This document shows, in pieces, positions 17,374 through 25,348 of a DNA stretch of 37,234 nucleotides. The first letter of the stretch is position 1; every line of letters starts with the position of its first letter. The notes beneath the pieces are model-generated. The model searched no databases. It had not been told where the DNA came from and saw only the letters and a program-made list of their open reading frames with translations. The DNA lies in assembly GCA_014872655.1 (NCBI GenBank), contig WHHJ01000014.1:1-37234 (forward strand). The letters run 5' to 3'. The DNA comes from Clostridia bacterium. GTDB lineage: Bacteria > Bacillota > Clostridia > Oscillospirales > UBA644. The position numbers and the translations under genes are program-made.

Positions 17374-18738
17374 TTATCGTCTCCTGCCTGTTCTGGAACG
17401 GCGTGAGTAAGAGTCGTCAAACCCTCCGCGTCGGGCGGCTCGGCGACGTGCTTCACGCAGTCTTTTACGCCGTCTGCCCCGTACAATCCGAACAATAACA
17501 ATGAAAATAACGGCGCAGATGACCAGTATCAGTATTAGGATGCCCACGATTTTGAGAAATGATACAAAACCGTTTTCCGAAGAGCCGTCTTCTCCGGTTT
17601 GCTGATAAACTCCGTGCGTGACCGTCATCTGATACGGTGTTTGAATCACCGTTGCGTACATTTTATCGCTGTTGACGGTGATGATCATGTTCGGCGCAGA
17701 CGTTGGATCTGCCGGATACGTTTGCGGCGCGTCATTTTTGACCGATAAATCTAACAGGGATAGTCCGTCATATAACCATAGGGTAACGTCTTTGTCAAAA
17801 CTGGTACGAACTTCTCCGGTTTTTGTGCCGTCCGTGACGATGTCGATGGTCGGACACGGAATATCGGTGCTTTTGAGCGTTACTTTAGAAAAATTATTAA
17901 AGCCGTATTCAAACAAAGCCTTGCTGTCTTCGTACCGCGTGTCGGTGCCCGTGCCTTTTAATACGATGCAGACAAAATTCTTTTCGCCTTTGGCTGCCGT
18001 AGAGGCACAGCAGTATTTGGACTCGGAGGTCCATCCCGAAAAGCCGCCCGTCAGATAGTCGTAATAATTTTCGCCCTCTTTAAGCATGCCGCACCCGGTT
18101 GTGAATTTACGGGATGCACTTTTATTGGTTTTGGGGACGACGTATTCTTTGGCTGAAAAAATCGAGGCAAAGGTGTCCGACCGGGCTGCATAGCGCGTAA
18201 TCAGCGCCATGTCGTAGGCGGTGGTATAGCCGCCGTCGGCGTCTAATCCTGTTGGGTTGACAAAATGGGTGTTTTTGCAGCCGATTTCCTGCGCTTTGGT
18301 ATTCATCAGTTCAACAAAGGCGTCTAAAGAACCGCTGACATATTCGGCCACGGCATTGGCCGCGTCGTTGGCTGTTTGGACCAGCATCGCATACAACAGC
18401 TGCTCCAGCATCAGCTCTTCACCTTCGACCAGAGAAATGTGCGAGGATTTCCGCGGTGCAACCGCGCTGTCGATCGCACTTTCTGAAATGGTAACCGTAT
18501 CGGAAAGCGCCTTGTTTTCGATTGCTAAAATGGCCGTCATAATCTTGGCCAGTGTAGAAACCGGCAGCTGGGCGTTCATATTTTTTTCGTATAATACCTG
18601 CCCGGTTGAAACGTCCATCAACAAGGCGGATTCGGCCTGGATTTGCGGTGGATCGCTTGCCGCAAGCGTTTGCATCGGCGTGATGGTTCCGACCAGGCAT
18701 ATAACGGCAAGAAAGAAGACAAACAGTTTTTGTTTCAT
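17374..18738 (-). CDS. DacF-family PBP homologue with altered active site
   Basis: The protein has the fold order of low-molecular-weight D-Ala-D-Ala carboxypeptidases (DacA/DacF): signal peptide (1-27), N-terminal domain, beta-sandwich (about 285-385). All three catalytic motifs depart from consensus. SxxK appears as S61-T62-L63-A64-K65, so the residue three before Lys is Thr; SxN is Thr122-Ala-Asn124; KTG is Phe233-Ser-Gly235. Family proteins normally cut the terminal D-Ala of peptidoglycan stem peptides; this one may be inactive or use other residues. Instead of an amphipathic anchor it has a full membrane helix (about 395-418) and a 36-residue tail with about 20 arginines. ATG 18738 heads a two-gene operon with a methyltransferase. 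454 residues is longer than DacF (about 390). Confidence 0.85.
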   Translation of the reverse strand: MKQKLFVFFLAVICLVGTITPMQTLAASDPPQIQAESALLMDVSTGQVLYEKNMNAQLPVSTLAKIMTAILAIENKALSDTVTISESAIDSAVAPRKSSHISLVEGEELMLEQLLYAMLVQTANDAANAVAEYVSGSLDAFVELMNTKAQEIGCKNTHFVNPTGLDADGGYTTAYDMALITRYAARSDTFASIFSAKEYVVPKTNKSASRKFTTGCGMLKEGENYYDYLTGGFSGWTSESKYCCASTAAKGEKNFVCIVLKGTGTDTRYEDSKALFEYGFNNFSKVTLKSTDIPCPTIDIVTDGTKTGEVRTSFDKDVTLWLYDGLSLLDLSVKNDAPQTYPADPTSAPNMIITVNSDKMYATVIQTPYQMTVTHGVYQQTGEDGSSENGFVSFLKIVGILILILVICAVIFIVIVRIVRGRRRKRLREARRRAARRGGFDDSYSRRSRTGRRR

Positions 18739-18783
18739 AATCTACCTCATACATCTTTTAAGAAATCGATCTTTTTCTTTTTT

Positions 18784-18812
18784 ATTTTACTACAAATTCT
18801 TCGTTTCGTCAA
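18784..18812 (-). promoter_or_regulatory. Promoter of the dacF-like/methyltransferase operon
   Basis: On the minus strand TTGACG (complement of 18807-18812) and TAAAAT (complement of 18784-18789) are 17 bases apart. The leader is about 40 bases. Confidence 0.75.
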
Positions 18813-18814
18813 TA

Positions 18815-18832
18815 GGGGAACCCCTAAGGGGT
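18815..18832. promoter_or_regulatory. Overlapping palindromes just upstream of the promoter
   Basis: GGGGAACCCC (18815-18824) overlaps ACCCCTAAGGGGT (18820-18832); both are perfect inverted repeats. They sit two bases upstream of the -35 element, where an activator could bind, or they could form a small hairpin. No T run follows on either strand, so a terminator is unlikely. Confidence 0.35.
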
Positions 18833-19010
18833 ATTCTCCGGAAAAGCAGGCGCGGGATTTTGGCAATGAGAAAAGAAAAAAGGGTGGGCTATGAAAAAGG
18901 TACGTGAAAGGGGCTGAAAAGCGGCAGGGAGGGAAAAGGACATAAAAAGTCGGGTAGAAACAGAGAATGATTGGTCTCATTTTAGCCGACACATCATTCA
19001 CAAGCAGGTA

Positions 19011-19200
19011 AAAGGGGTTAAAAAAGTCTGGCGGTTCAACAACGTGATGGGGGAATTGCTGTACCATGAAGGAAAAAGGGTATAAAAAAGCCCGGCGGCT
19101 CGACAGTGTGATCGGAAAATTGCCGCACTATGAATGGAAAGGGCATAAAAGCGAACATGGGGCAAGGGCGCGGGGAAGCGTAAAAAAAGGCATAAAAAAG
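19011..19200. repeat. Degenerate tandem repeats of about 63 bp
   Basis: Units at 19011 and 19075 are similar over their full 63-64 bases; a third start at 19138 and a shorter one at about 19185 share the head AAAGGGYATAAAAAAG, and a weaker head lies near 18936. Read on the minus strand, the heads resemble T-tract ends of glnS-type terminators. No coding frame with a ribosome site runs through them. The gap 18833-19010 shows no gene. Confidence 0.6.
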
Positions 19201-19221
19201 CCGGACAGATTCCTGTCCGGC
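19193..19221 (-). terminator. Terminator of glnS and of the long housekeeping run
   Basis: A perfect 9-bp stem GCCGGACAG / CTGTCCGGC with a four-base loop (19200-19221) is followed on the minus strand by six T's. It lies 92 bases past the glnS stop. Confidence 0.88.
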
Positions 19222-19240
19222 AAAGAAGCGTATTGCGTTT

Positions 19241-19304
19241 AAAAAGAATTAGGCTTTGTAACTGCCTTTGATTCAGGTTCTGCGCCTCATTGGTAACAAA
19301 GTAT
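19241..19304 (-). repeat. Decayed copy of the glnS 3' end
   Basis: The 3' end of glnS (19305-19336) is repeated exactly 64 bases further on: 19249-19272 differs from 19313-19336 at five of 24 positions. On the minus strand the copy still reads IKGSYKA-stop against LKDSYKV-stop in glnS. The upstream part of the copy has lost the frame through a stop codon. This is a vestige, not a gene. Confidence 0.7.
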
Positions 19305-19312
19305 AAAAAGAG

Positions 19313-20968
19313 TTAGACTTTGTAGCTGTCTTTGAGGCTGACCGTGAGGTTGAATGTGCCCGGCGCTGCGGTGTCGGCACAGAAATATCCGGTACGGACG
19401 AACTGGAATTTATCGCCCGGGGCAGCCTGCGCCAGCGACGGCTCTGCCTTGGCATTCTCATAAACGGTTAAAGATTCCGGATTGAGATAATCCTTATAAT
19501 CTTCGTCCGGCCCCAGATCAAAGACGTTGGGTTTACAGAAGAGTCTGCCGTACATGTTCAGACGGACGGAAATCGCATGGGCCGCCGATACCCAGTGAAT
19601 GGTTCCCTTGACTTTGCGTCCGTCGGCCGGCATGCCGCATCCGGTTTCCAGATCACAGGTGCAGCGCAACTCAACGATTTGTCCGGCGTCGTCTTTGACA
19701 ATCTGCTCTAATTTGATGATGTAGGAGCCCATCAGACGAACTTCTCCGCCCGGCTTGAGTCGGAAGAATTTTGGCGGCGGAACCTCGGCAAAGTCGGCCC
19801 GGTCAATATATAATTCCCGGGTAAACGGTACTTCGCGCGTGCCCGCTTCGGGATCCTGCGGGTTGTTAGGTAAGCGGAAGGTTTCGGTTTTGTCCTCCGG
19901 ATAGTTGATGATAACGACCCGAATCGGATCGGTGACAACTACTTTACGCGGAGCGGTGGCGTTTAACTCGTTGCGGATACAATATTCCAACAGTTCTACA
20001 TCCACAACGCTGTACGCTTTGGCCACTCCGGCCCGGCGAACAAAGTCCAAAATAGCGGTGGGCGTGTAACCGCGCCGGCGCATGCCGCACAGTGTCGGCA
20101 TCCGGGGATCGTCCCAGCCGTCGACCCGGCCCGTCTCTACCAGTTCGCGCAGATACCGCTTGCTCATGACGGTGTAGGTCAGATTCAGACGCGCAAATTC
20201 GTACTGGTGCGGTTTGTGCGCAAAGCCAATATTGTCAACAACCCAGTTATATAAGGGACGGTGATTTTCAAATTCGATCGAACACAGCGAGTGGGTAATG
20301 CCCTCCAGGGCGTCCTGAATGGGGTGCGCAAAATCATACATCGGGTAAATGCACCATTTGTCTTTTTGCCGATGATGGTGCGCATGTACGATGCGGTATA
20401 AAACCGGGTCCCGCATGTTCATGTTGGGGCTGGACATGTCGATTTTGGCACGCAGGGTATGCGTTCCGTCGGCAAATTCGCCGTTCTTCATGCGTTCAAA
20501 AAGGTCCAGGTTTTCTTCTACACTGCGGTTTTTGTATGGGCTTTCCGTACCCGGCTGTGTGAGCGTGCCGCGGTATTCTTTCATCTGCTCCGGCGTCAGA
20601 TCACACACAAAGGCCTTGCCGTCGCGAATCAGCTGAACAGCAAATTCGTAACATTGGTCAAAATAATCTGAACCGTAATAAATTCCGCCGTTTGGCTCTG
20701 CGCCCAGCCAACGCAGGTCTTCTTCGATCGACCGAACGAATTCGTCGTCTTCTTTGACCGGATTGGTGTCGTCAAAACGCAGGTTGAACAGTCCGCCGTA
20801 TTTTTTTGCCGCGTCGCTGTTGATGCAAATGGCTTTGGCGCTGCCGATGTGCAGATAGCCGTTGGGTTCGGGCGGAAAACGGGTGTGGACGCCGGTTTCA
20901 CGGCCGGACGCCAGGTCGTCGTTAATAATATCGTAAATAAAATTAGAGGGGGTTTTATTTTCTTCCAT
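19313..20968 (-). CDS. glnS: Glutaminyl-tRNA synthetase
   Basis: Attaches glutamine to tRNA-Gln in the cytosol. The 551-residue product has the usual bacterial length. The class I signatures are HIGS at 40-43 within PPEPNGYLHIG and VMSKR at 267-271; the C-terminal half holds the two anticodon-binding beta-barrels. Many Firmicutes lack GlnRS and use GatCAB instead, so its presence is a lineage clue, probably from old transfer. AAGGAGA about ten bases before ATG 20968 is the ribosome site. It is the last gene of the run, 153 bases after gltX; no T-box motif is seen in that gap. A decayed copy of its 3' end follows. Confidence 0.96.
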   Translation of the reverse strand: MEENKTPSNFIYDIINDDLASGRETGVHTRFPPEPNGYLHIGSAKAICINSDAAKKYGGLFNLRFDDTNPVKEDDEFVRSIEEDLRWLGAEPNGGIYYGSDYFDQCYEFAVQLIRDGKAFVCDLTPEQMKEYRGTLTQPGTESPYKNRSVEENLDLFERMKNGEFADGTHTLRAKIDMSSPNMNMRDPVLYRIVHAHHHRQKDKWCIYPMYDFAHPIQDALEGITHSLCSIEFENHRPLYNWVVDNIGFAHKPHQYEFARLNLTYTVMSKRYLRELVETGRVDGWDDPRMPTLCGMRRRGYTPTAILDFVRRAGVAKAYSVVDVELLEYCIRNELNATAPRKVVVTDPIRVVIINYPEDKTETFRLPNNPQDPEAGTREVPFTRELYIDRADFAEVPPPKFFRLKPGGEVRLMGSYIIKLEQIVKDDAGQIVELRCTCDLETGCGMPADGRKVKGTIHWVSAAHAISVRLNMYGRLFCKPNVFDLGPDEDYKDYLNPESLTVYENAKAEPSLAQAAPGDKFQFVRTGYFCADTAAPGTFNLTVSLKDSYKV

Positions 20969-21121
20969 AAATCGGAGTCTCCTTTTTGTGTTGTTGCCCA
21001 GAGGGGAATATGCTGCATCTAGTGACCGATTGCACGCCTCGAAAAGGACCTTTGCCGCATGACAAATGCGTTTGGCGTCCTTCAGCAGGCTTCAATCGAT
21101 TGCAGGCGGACGGCGTCCGTT

Positions 21122-22777
21122 TTATTTGCTGTAATACTGCTGTGCGCGGCGGATGCGGTCCAACGTGCGTTGAGGGCCTAAGATTTGCATTACGCTGTAA
21201 GTGTCGGGCGATTGCATGCGGCCGCTGACGGCAATGCGCAAAACCATGGCCACGTCGCCGACATGTCCTTGATACGGCGCCGGGTTTTGCTTGTACTCCT
21301 TGGTGGACGGCGCGTATCCGAGCTGTGCCGCAAAGTCGCACAAGGTCGCAAACCACTGCTCGGCGGTTTGCTCGGCGTTGTATACGGCCGGATATTGCTG
21401 TAAAATCTGCTGGGCCTGCTGTGCCGAAATGGTGTCAGGCAGTGTGTAATCCGGCTCAAATAATTCATCGTAGAAAAAGTCCATGTATGCCTGTACTTCG
21501 CTCCACAAACACAGGTCTTTGCGCGGCTTTTTGCCGCCGCGGCCAATCGACAGAATAGCCTGTGCGTAATCCGGGTCGCGCTGCAGAAGTTGGGCAAACG
21601 ACGGATTGTACTGCTGGGCCCACGAAAGCACTTCCTCATAAACTTCGGCAGCCGACATGGCGGCAACGGTGTTTTTGGTGATGTCCCGCAGCTTGTCCAT
21701 ATCGAACAGGGCTCCGGACGGGCTCATTTTTTTAATCGAAAACGGAAACGCGGTGTACTCCTGATCGGGGTTGGCCCGCCGCCAGTCCTCGTAATTGGAG
21801 TTGAGCAGCGTCATCAGGTATTCCACAACGGCTTTGGTCGGAAAACCTTGCTGTTGGTAATATTGCAGCCCCAGCTCCGGGTCTTTGCGCTTGGATAACT
21901 TGCGCTTGACGCCGTTTTCGCTTTTGAGCAGATGGGCGGTGTGAATATATTTGGGGCGTTTCCAACCCAGCATATCAAACATTTGTAAGTGCCACGGCAG
22001 GGTGGACAGCCATTCTTCGCCGCGGACGACGTGCGTGGTGCGCATGAAGTGATCGTCGACCACATGCGCAAAATGGTAGGTCGGAATGCCGTCGGATTTT
22101 AACAAGACAATGTCGTTGTAGTTCTCGGGCAGTTCCATAGGGCCTTTAATCAAATCAGTATGCCGAACTTTTTGGTCGGCGCTGCCGGTACTGCGCAGAC
22201 GCAGGATGTAAGGGTCTCCCCGCTTCAGACGCTGTTCGATTTGTTCCAGCGGCATGTCGCGGCAGACGGCCCATTGGCCGTAATAACCGGGCAGAACATT
22301 TTGTTGCTGCTGCTGCTCGTGCATGTCCGCCAGCTGTTGTTCGGTACAAAAACACGGATACGCTTTGCCCTGAAGCACCAACTGTTTGGCCACGGCCTGG
22401 TAGATTTCGGCGCGCTGACGCTGCCGGTACGGACCGTAGTCGCCTTTTTGCTCGGTTTCGGACACCACTCCCTCATCGGCATGCAGTCCGAACTTTTGCA
22501 GACTTTGAATGGCTAACTCGACGGCGCCTTCCACTTGCCGCTTTTGGTCGGTATCTTCAATTCTCAAATAAAAAATGCCGTCCGACTGATGGGCCAGCCG
22601 TTCATCAATCAGGGCTCCGTACAAATTGCCCAGATGAATAAATCCGGTGGGAGAGGGCGCAATACGCGTCACTTTCGCACCTTCCGGTAACGGCCGGGGC
22701 GGATATCGTTGTTCCAACTGCTCGACGGTGGTGGTGATGGAACCGAATAGCAGTTGTGCCAGTTTTTGTGTGTCCAT
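21122..22777 (-). CDS. gltX: Glutamyl-tRNA synthetase
   Basis: Charges tRNA-Glu. The 551-residue product carries the class I motifs HLGN at 48-51 within SPTGFIHLGN and KLSKR at 293-297. It is longer than the typical approximately 480-490 residues: about 34 residues precede the first conserved strand, and the cytosine-rich anticodon-binding end is extended. A Gln-rich run (about 155-159) lies in the connecting domain. I chose ATG 22777 because AAAGGA lies eight bases upstream; the in-frame ATG at 22786 abuts the ribosome site. It follows ispG with a five-base gap and precedes glnS, so both Glu- and Gln-tRNA synthetases are co-oriented. The GlnRS next door suggests this GluRS can be discriminating. 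Confidence 0.95.
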   Translation of the reverse strand: MDTQKLAQLLFGSITTTVEQLEQRYPPRPLPEGAKVTRIAPSPTGFIHLGNLYGALIDERLAHQSDGIFYLRIEDTDQKRQVEGAVELAIQSLQKFGLHADEGVVSETEQKGDYGPYRQRQRAEIYQAVAKQLVLQGKAYPCFCTEQQLADMHEQQQQQNVLPGYYGQWAVCRDMPLEQIEQRLKRGDPYILRLRSTGSADQKVRHTDLIKGPMELPENYNDIVLLKSDGIPTYHFAHVVDDHFMRTTHVVRGEEWLSTLPWHLQMFDMLGWKRPKYIHTAHLLKSENGVKRKLSKRKDPELGLQYYQQQGFPTKAVVEYLMTLLNSNYEDWRRANPDQEYTAFPFSIKKMSPSGALFDMDKLRDITKNTVAAMSAAEVYEEVLSWAQQYNPSFAQLLQRDPDYAQAILSIGRGGKKPRKDLCLWSEVQAYMDFFYDELFEPDYTLPDTISAQQAQQILQQYPAVYNAEQTAEQWFATLCDFAAQLGYAPSTKEYKQNPAPYQGHVGDVAMVLRIAVSGRMQSPDTYSVMQILGPQRTLDRIRRAQQYYSK

Positions 22778-22782
22778 GTGTT

Positions 22783-23850
22783 TCATCCTTTGCTTTTGGT
22801 TTGTTCTATTTGTTCGATTTGTTGTTGAATCACTTCAAAAATTTCGGCTTCGGGAATGTTTTTTCTCACGATTTGCCGGTCCTTGAAGAGCAGATATGTT
22901 CCGTTGGCTCCCGTTACGCCGAAGTCGGCGTCCGCCGCTTCTCCGATGCCGTTGACAACACAGCCCATGACGGCGATTTTAATCGGTGTTTTTACGGTGT
23001 CAAAGGTCTGCTCGATGCAGTTTGCCAGTCCTACGCAGTCGACGGCGGTTCGTCCGCAGGTGGGACAGGAAATCACTTCGACCCCTGTTTTGCGCAGCCC
23101 GCAGGCGGATAACAGCCGTTTGGCGGCATAGATTTCTTCAATCGGCGGAGCGGTCAGCGAAACGCGGATCGTGTCTCCGATGCCGTCCAGCAGCAGCGCC
23201 CCGATTCCCGCCGCGGACTTGATCAGCCCGGTACGCAGCGTTCCGGCTTCGGTAATCCCGACATGAAGCGGATCGCCGGCGGTGTTGAATTCGTTTTGAT
23301 AAAGACGGTAAGCCGCAACGGCGGTAGGAACATCCGACGCTTTGAGGGATACGATGATGTCTTCAAACCCGCATTGACGCAGCAGCGTTACGTTTTTGTA
23401 CGCGCTTTCGGCCAGTGCCCGAGCGGTCGGTCTGCCGTAGCGGACGAGCAGTTCTTTTTCCAAAGAGCCGGCGTTGACGCCGACACGGATGGGAATGTGA
23501 TGGTCCTGTGCGCAGCGGGCAATCTGCTCGATGTGCCGGCTGCCGATATTGCCCGGATTGATTCGGATTTTATCCGCGCCCTGGCGGATACTTTCCAGCG
23601 CCAGCCGGTAATCGAAATGAATATCGGCCACCAAAGGGATGGAAAGACAGCTCTTGAGCTTGCCAAACCGTTCGGCGGACAGTTGGTCCGGAACGGAAAC
23701 GCGCAGAATTTCACAGCCGGCCTGCTGTAATTGCAGCGCCTGTTCTCGCAGCTGATCAAACTGGGAAAACGGGATGTTGCACATCGATTGGATACTGACC
23801 GGCGCGCCGCCTCCAACCGGGACACGGCCGACGTAAACCGTTTTTTTCAT
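22783..23850 (-). CDS. ispG: 4-hydroxy-3-methylbut-2-en-1-yl diphosphate synthase (IspG/GcpE)
   Basis: Penultimate step of the MEP isoprenoid pathway; a [4Fe-4S] enzyme that reduces MEcPP to HMBPP. The 355-residue product matches the short bacterial form. The iron-sulfur ligands are visible as Cys262 and Cys265 (SCPTCGR) and Cys297 (MGCVVNGIGE), with Glu304 as the fourth ligand. The TIM-barrel part shows VADIHFDYRLAL and KIRINPGNIG. The opening SMCNIPF differs from the commoner SMTNTDT. It lies between rseP (48 bases) and gltX (five bases). Pathway partner dxr is in the same run. Confidence 0.97.
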   Translation of the reverse strand: MKKTVYVGRVPVGGGAPVSIQSMCNIPFSQFDQLREQALQLQQAGCEILRVSVPDQLSAERFGKLKSCLSIPLVADIHFDYRLALESIRQGADKIRINPGNIGSRHIEQIARCAQDHHIPIRVGVNAGSLEKELLVRYGRPTARALAESAYKNVTLLRQCGFEDIIVSLKASDVPTAVAAYRLYQNEFNTAGDPLHVGITEAGTLRTGLIKSAAGIGALLLDGIGDTIRVSLTAPPIEEIYAAKRLLSACGLRKTGVEVISCPTCGRTAVDCVGLANCIEQTFDTVKTPIKIAVMGCVVNGIGEAADADFGVTGANGTYLLFKDRQIVRKNIPEAEIFEVIQQQIEQIEQTKSKG

Positions 23851-23898
23851 GGGGATTCCTCCGTGTTTGGGATCGGTTCAAAACGGCTGAAAACCTGT

Positions 23899-25014
23899 TT
23901 ACAGAACCGGGAATAGAATATCTTTAAAGGTGATAAAAATCATCAGAGCAAACAAGATGATCATGCCGACGGCGTTGATTTTATTTTCAATGCTCGGCGG
24001 CAGCCGCTTTCGGGTGATCATTTCGATCAGATAAATCAGTGCCCGGCCTCCGTCCAGAGCCGGAAGCGGCAATAAGTTCATGACAGCCAGATTGATGGAA
24101 ATCAGCCCGACCAGCATAAACAGGGAAGACAGTCCGCTGTCGGCCGCCTGTTTGATGACGGCAGAAGTGCCGACAGGTCCGGAAATATATTTGACGGAAA
24201 TCTCGCCCGTGACCAGTTTGGCTAAGGTGTCATACATGGTTTTGACGTAGGACACGGTTTGGTAAAAGGTCTGTGAAAGAACGGTTGAAGCGTCTTTCGG
24301 CAGGGCGTATACATAAAAATCAATGGTTTTCATGGTTAGCTGGCCGGTGGTGTCGTCGCCGTCCGAAACCGGAGTTCCGTCCGCATAAATTTCGGGGAAA
24401 TCCACCTGCGGCAAAACCACTTGCTGGCCGTCGCGTTCGACAGTGACCGAAACGGTTTGCTGCCCGATCGCAGATTGAAAGGCCAGTGAAATATCTGCGG
24501 TGCTGTTGATTTTGGTATCGTCGATCTGAACGATTTTATCGCCGACTTGCAGCCCGCTTTGCTGGGAGACCGCGCCCTCGTCAAACTCGGCGATAGTGGT
24601 CGAGGCCACCGGGGTTACGCAGACCAGAATAAAGGTGATTAAAACCGCGACGATCATATTCATCAGTATGCCGGCAATGGTGATGATAAAACGTTTCCAG
24701 GCCGGCTTTTTGGTGAAGGCGTCAGGACAGTCGCTTTCGTCGTCTTCGCCCTCCATGCTGACATAGCCGCCGATCGGCAGCAGCCGGATCGAATAGGCGG
24801 TGAAACCGTCTGAGATTTGTTCCGGTTTTTCTTTGGAAAATAAATGCGTGACTTTTTTGTTCTTAACACTGATGAGTTTCGGCCCCATGCCTAACGAAAA
24901 CTCGTTGACCCGGACGCGAAACGCTTTTGCGGCGATAAAATGTCCCAGTTCGTGCACGAAAATCAGCGCGCCGAGTACCAGAACGGTGTAAAGCACTTGT
25001 AAAAAAATGTCCAT
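23899..25014 (-). CDS. rseP: RIP metalloprotease RseP (site-2 protease family)
   Basis: Intramembrane zinc protease that cuts membrane-bound substrates such as anti-sigma factors. The 371-residue product has the zinc motif HELGH at 21-25 in the first helix, a central PDZ-like domain (about 140-215; GLQVGDKIVQIDD), and the third conserved motif NLLPLPALDGGRAL near residue 315 in a late helix. The GGYVSMEGEDDE segment is typical of the family. GGAGA precedes ATG 25014. Gene order dxr-rseP-ispG follows the common Firmicutes arrangement. Its substrate in this organism is unknown. The 334-base gap before it holds decayed repeats. Confidence 0.95.
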   Translation of the reverse strand: MDIFLQVLYTVLVLGALIFVHELGHFIAAKAFRVRVNEFSLGMGPKLISVKNKKVTHLFSKEKPEQISDGFTAYSIRLLPIGGYVSMEGEDDESDCPDAFTKKPAWKRFIITIAGILMNMIVAVLITFILVCVTPVASTTIAEFDEGAVSQQSGLQVGDKIVQIDDTKINSTADISLAFQSAIGQQTVSVTVERDGQQVVLPQVDFPEIYADGTPVSDGDDTTGQLTMKTIDFYVYALPKDASTVLSQTFYQTVSYVKTMYDTLAKLVTGEISVKYISGPVGTSAVIKQAADSGLSSLFMLVGLISINLAVMNLLPLPALDGGRALIYLIEMITRKRLPPSIENKINAVGMIILFALMIFITFKDILFPVL

Positions 25015-25080
25015 ATGATTTCTCCGTAAGAAAAAAATGAATCAGGCAGCCGAGTGAAAACCCGCACCCGGAAAGGAACT

Positions 25081-25348
25081 TGAATGACGTTTTTAAAAAA
25101 CAGTTATCGATAAGAAACTGGAATGTTTTTTTACTGCCATTCTTGAAAAGGCAGCGGCAGGAATGTCATTTTTGAAAAAACGGTGGCAGGAAGAAAATTT
25201 TAATAAATTTTTTCATGCCGTTTTTGCGAAAACAAATGCTGACAAAAAACGGGAATGCTTTGGGAATGCTTTTTATTGCCATTAAAAAAACAGCGGTTGG
25301 TAGGGAACTGAAATACTCTTTTTATGCCATTTTTTTTACGGCTATTGA
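25081..25348 (-). repeat. Degenerate tandem copies of the dxr 3' end
   Basis: The gap between dxr and rseP is built from AT-rich imperfect units of about 40-50 bases whose common core is AAGAAACTGGAATG plus a T run and TGCCATT. Core occurrences are near 25081, 25113, 25160, 25252, 25263, 25303 and, inside the dxr stop region, 25349. On the minus strand the units still resemble the last dxr codons (for example AAC-ATT-CCA-GTT-TCT against AGC-ATT-CCA-CTT-TCT). No gene or promoter is seen. Confidence 0.6.

Noticed and set aside
19011..19200. CRISPR array
   Set aside because: Units are adjacent degenerate copies without unique spacers of constant size, and no cas genes are present.
20969..21121. 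A T-box riboswitch before glnS
   Set aside because: I looked for the AGGGTGGNACCGCG core on the minus strand and found none.
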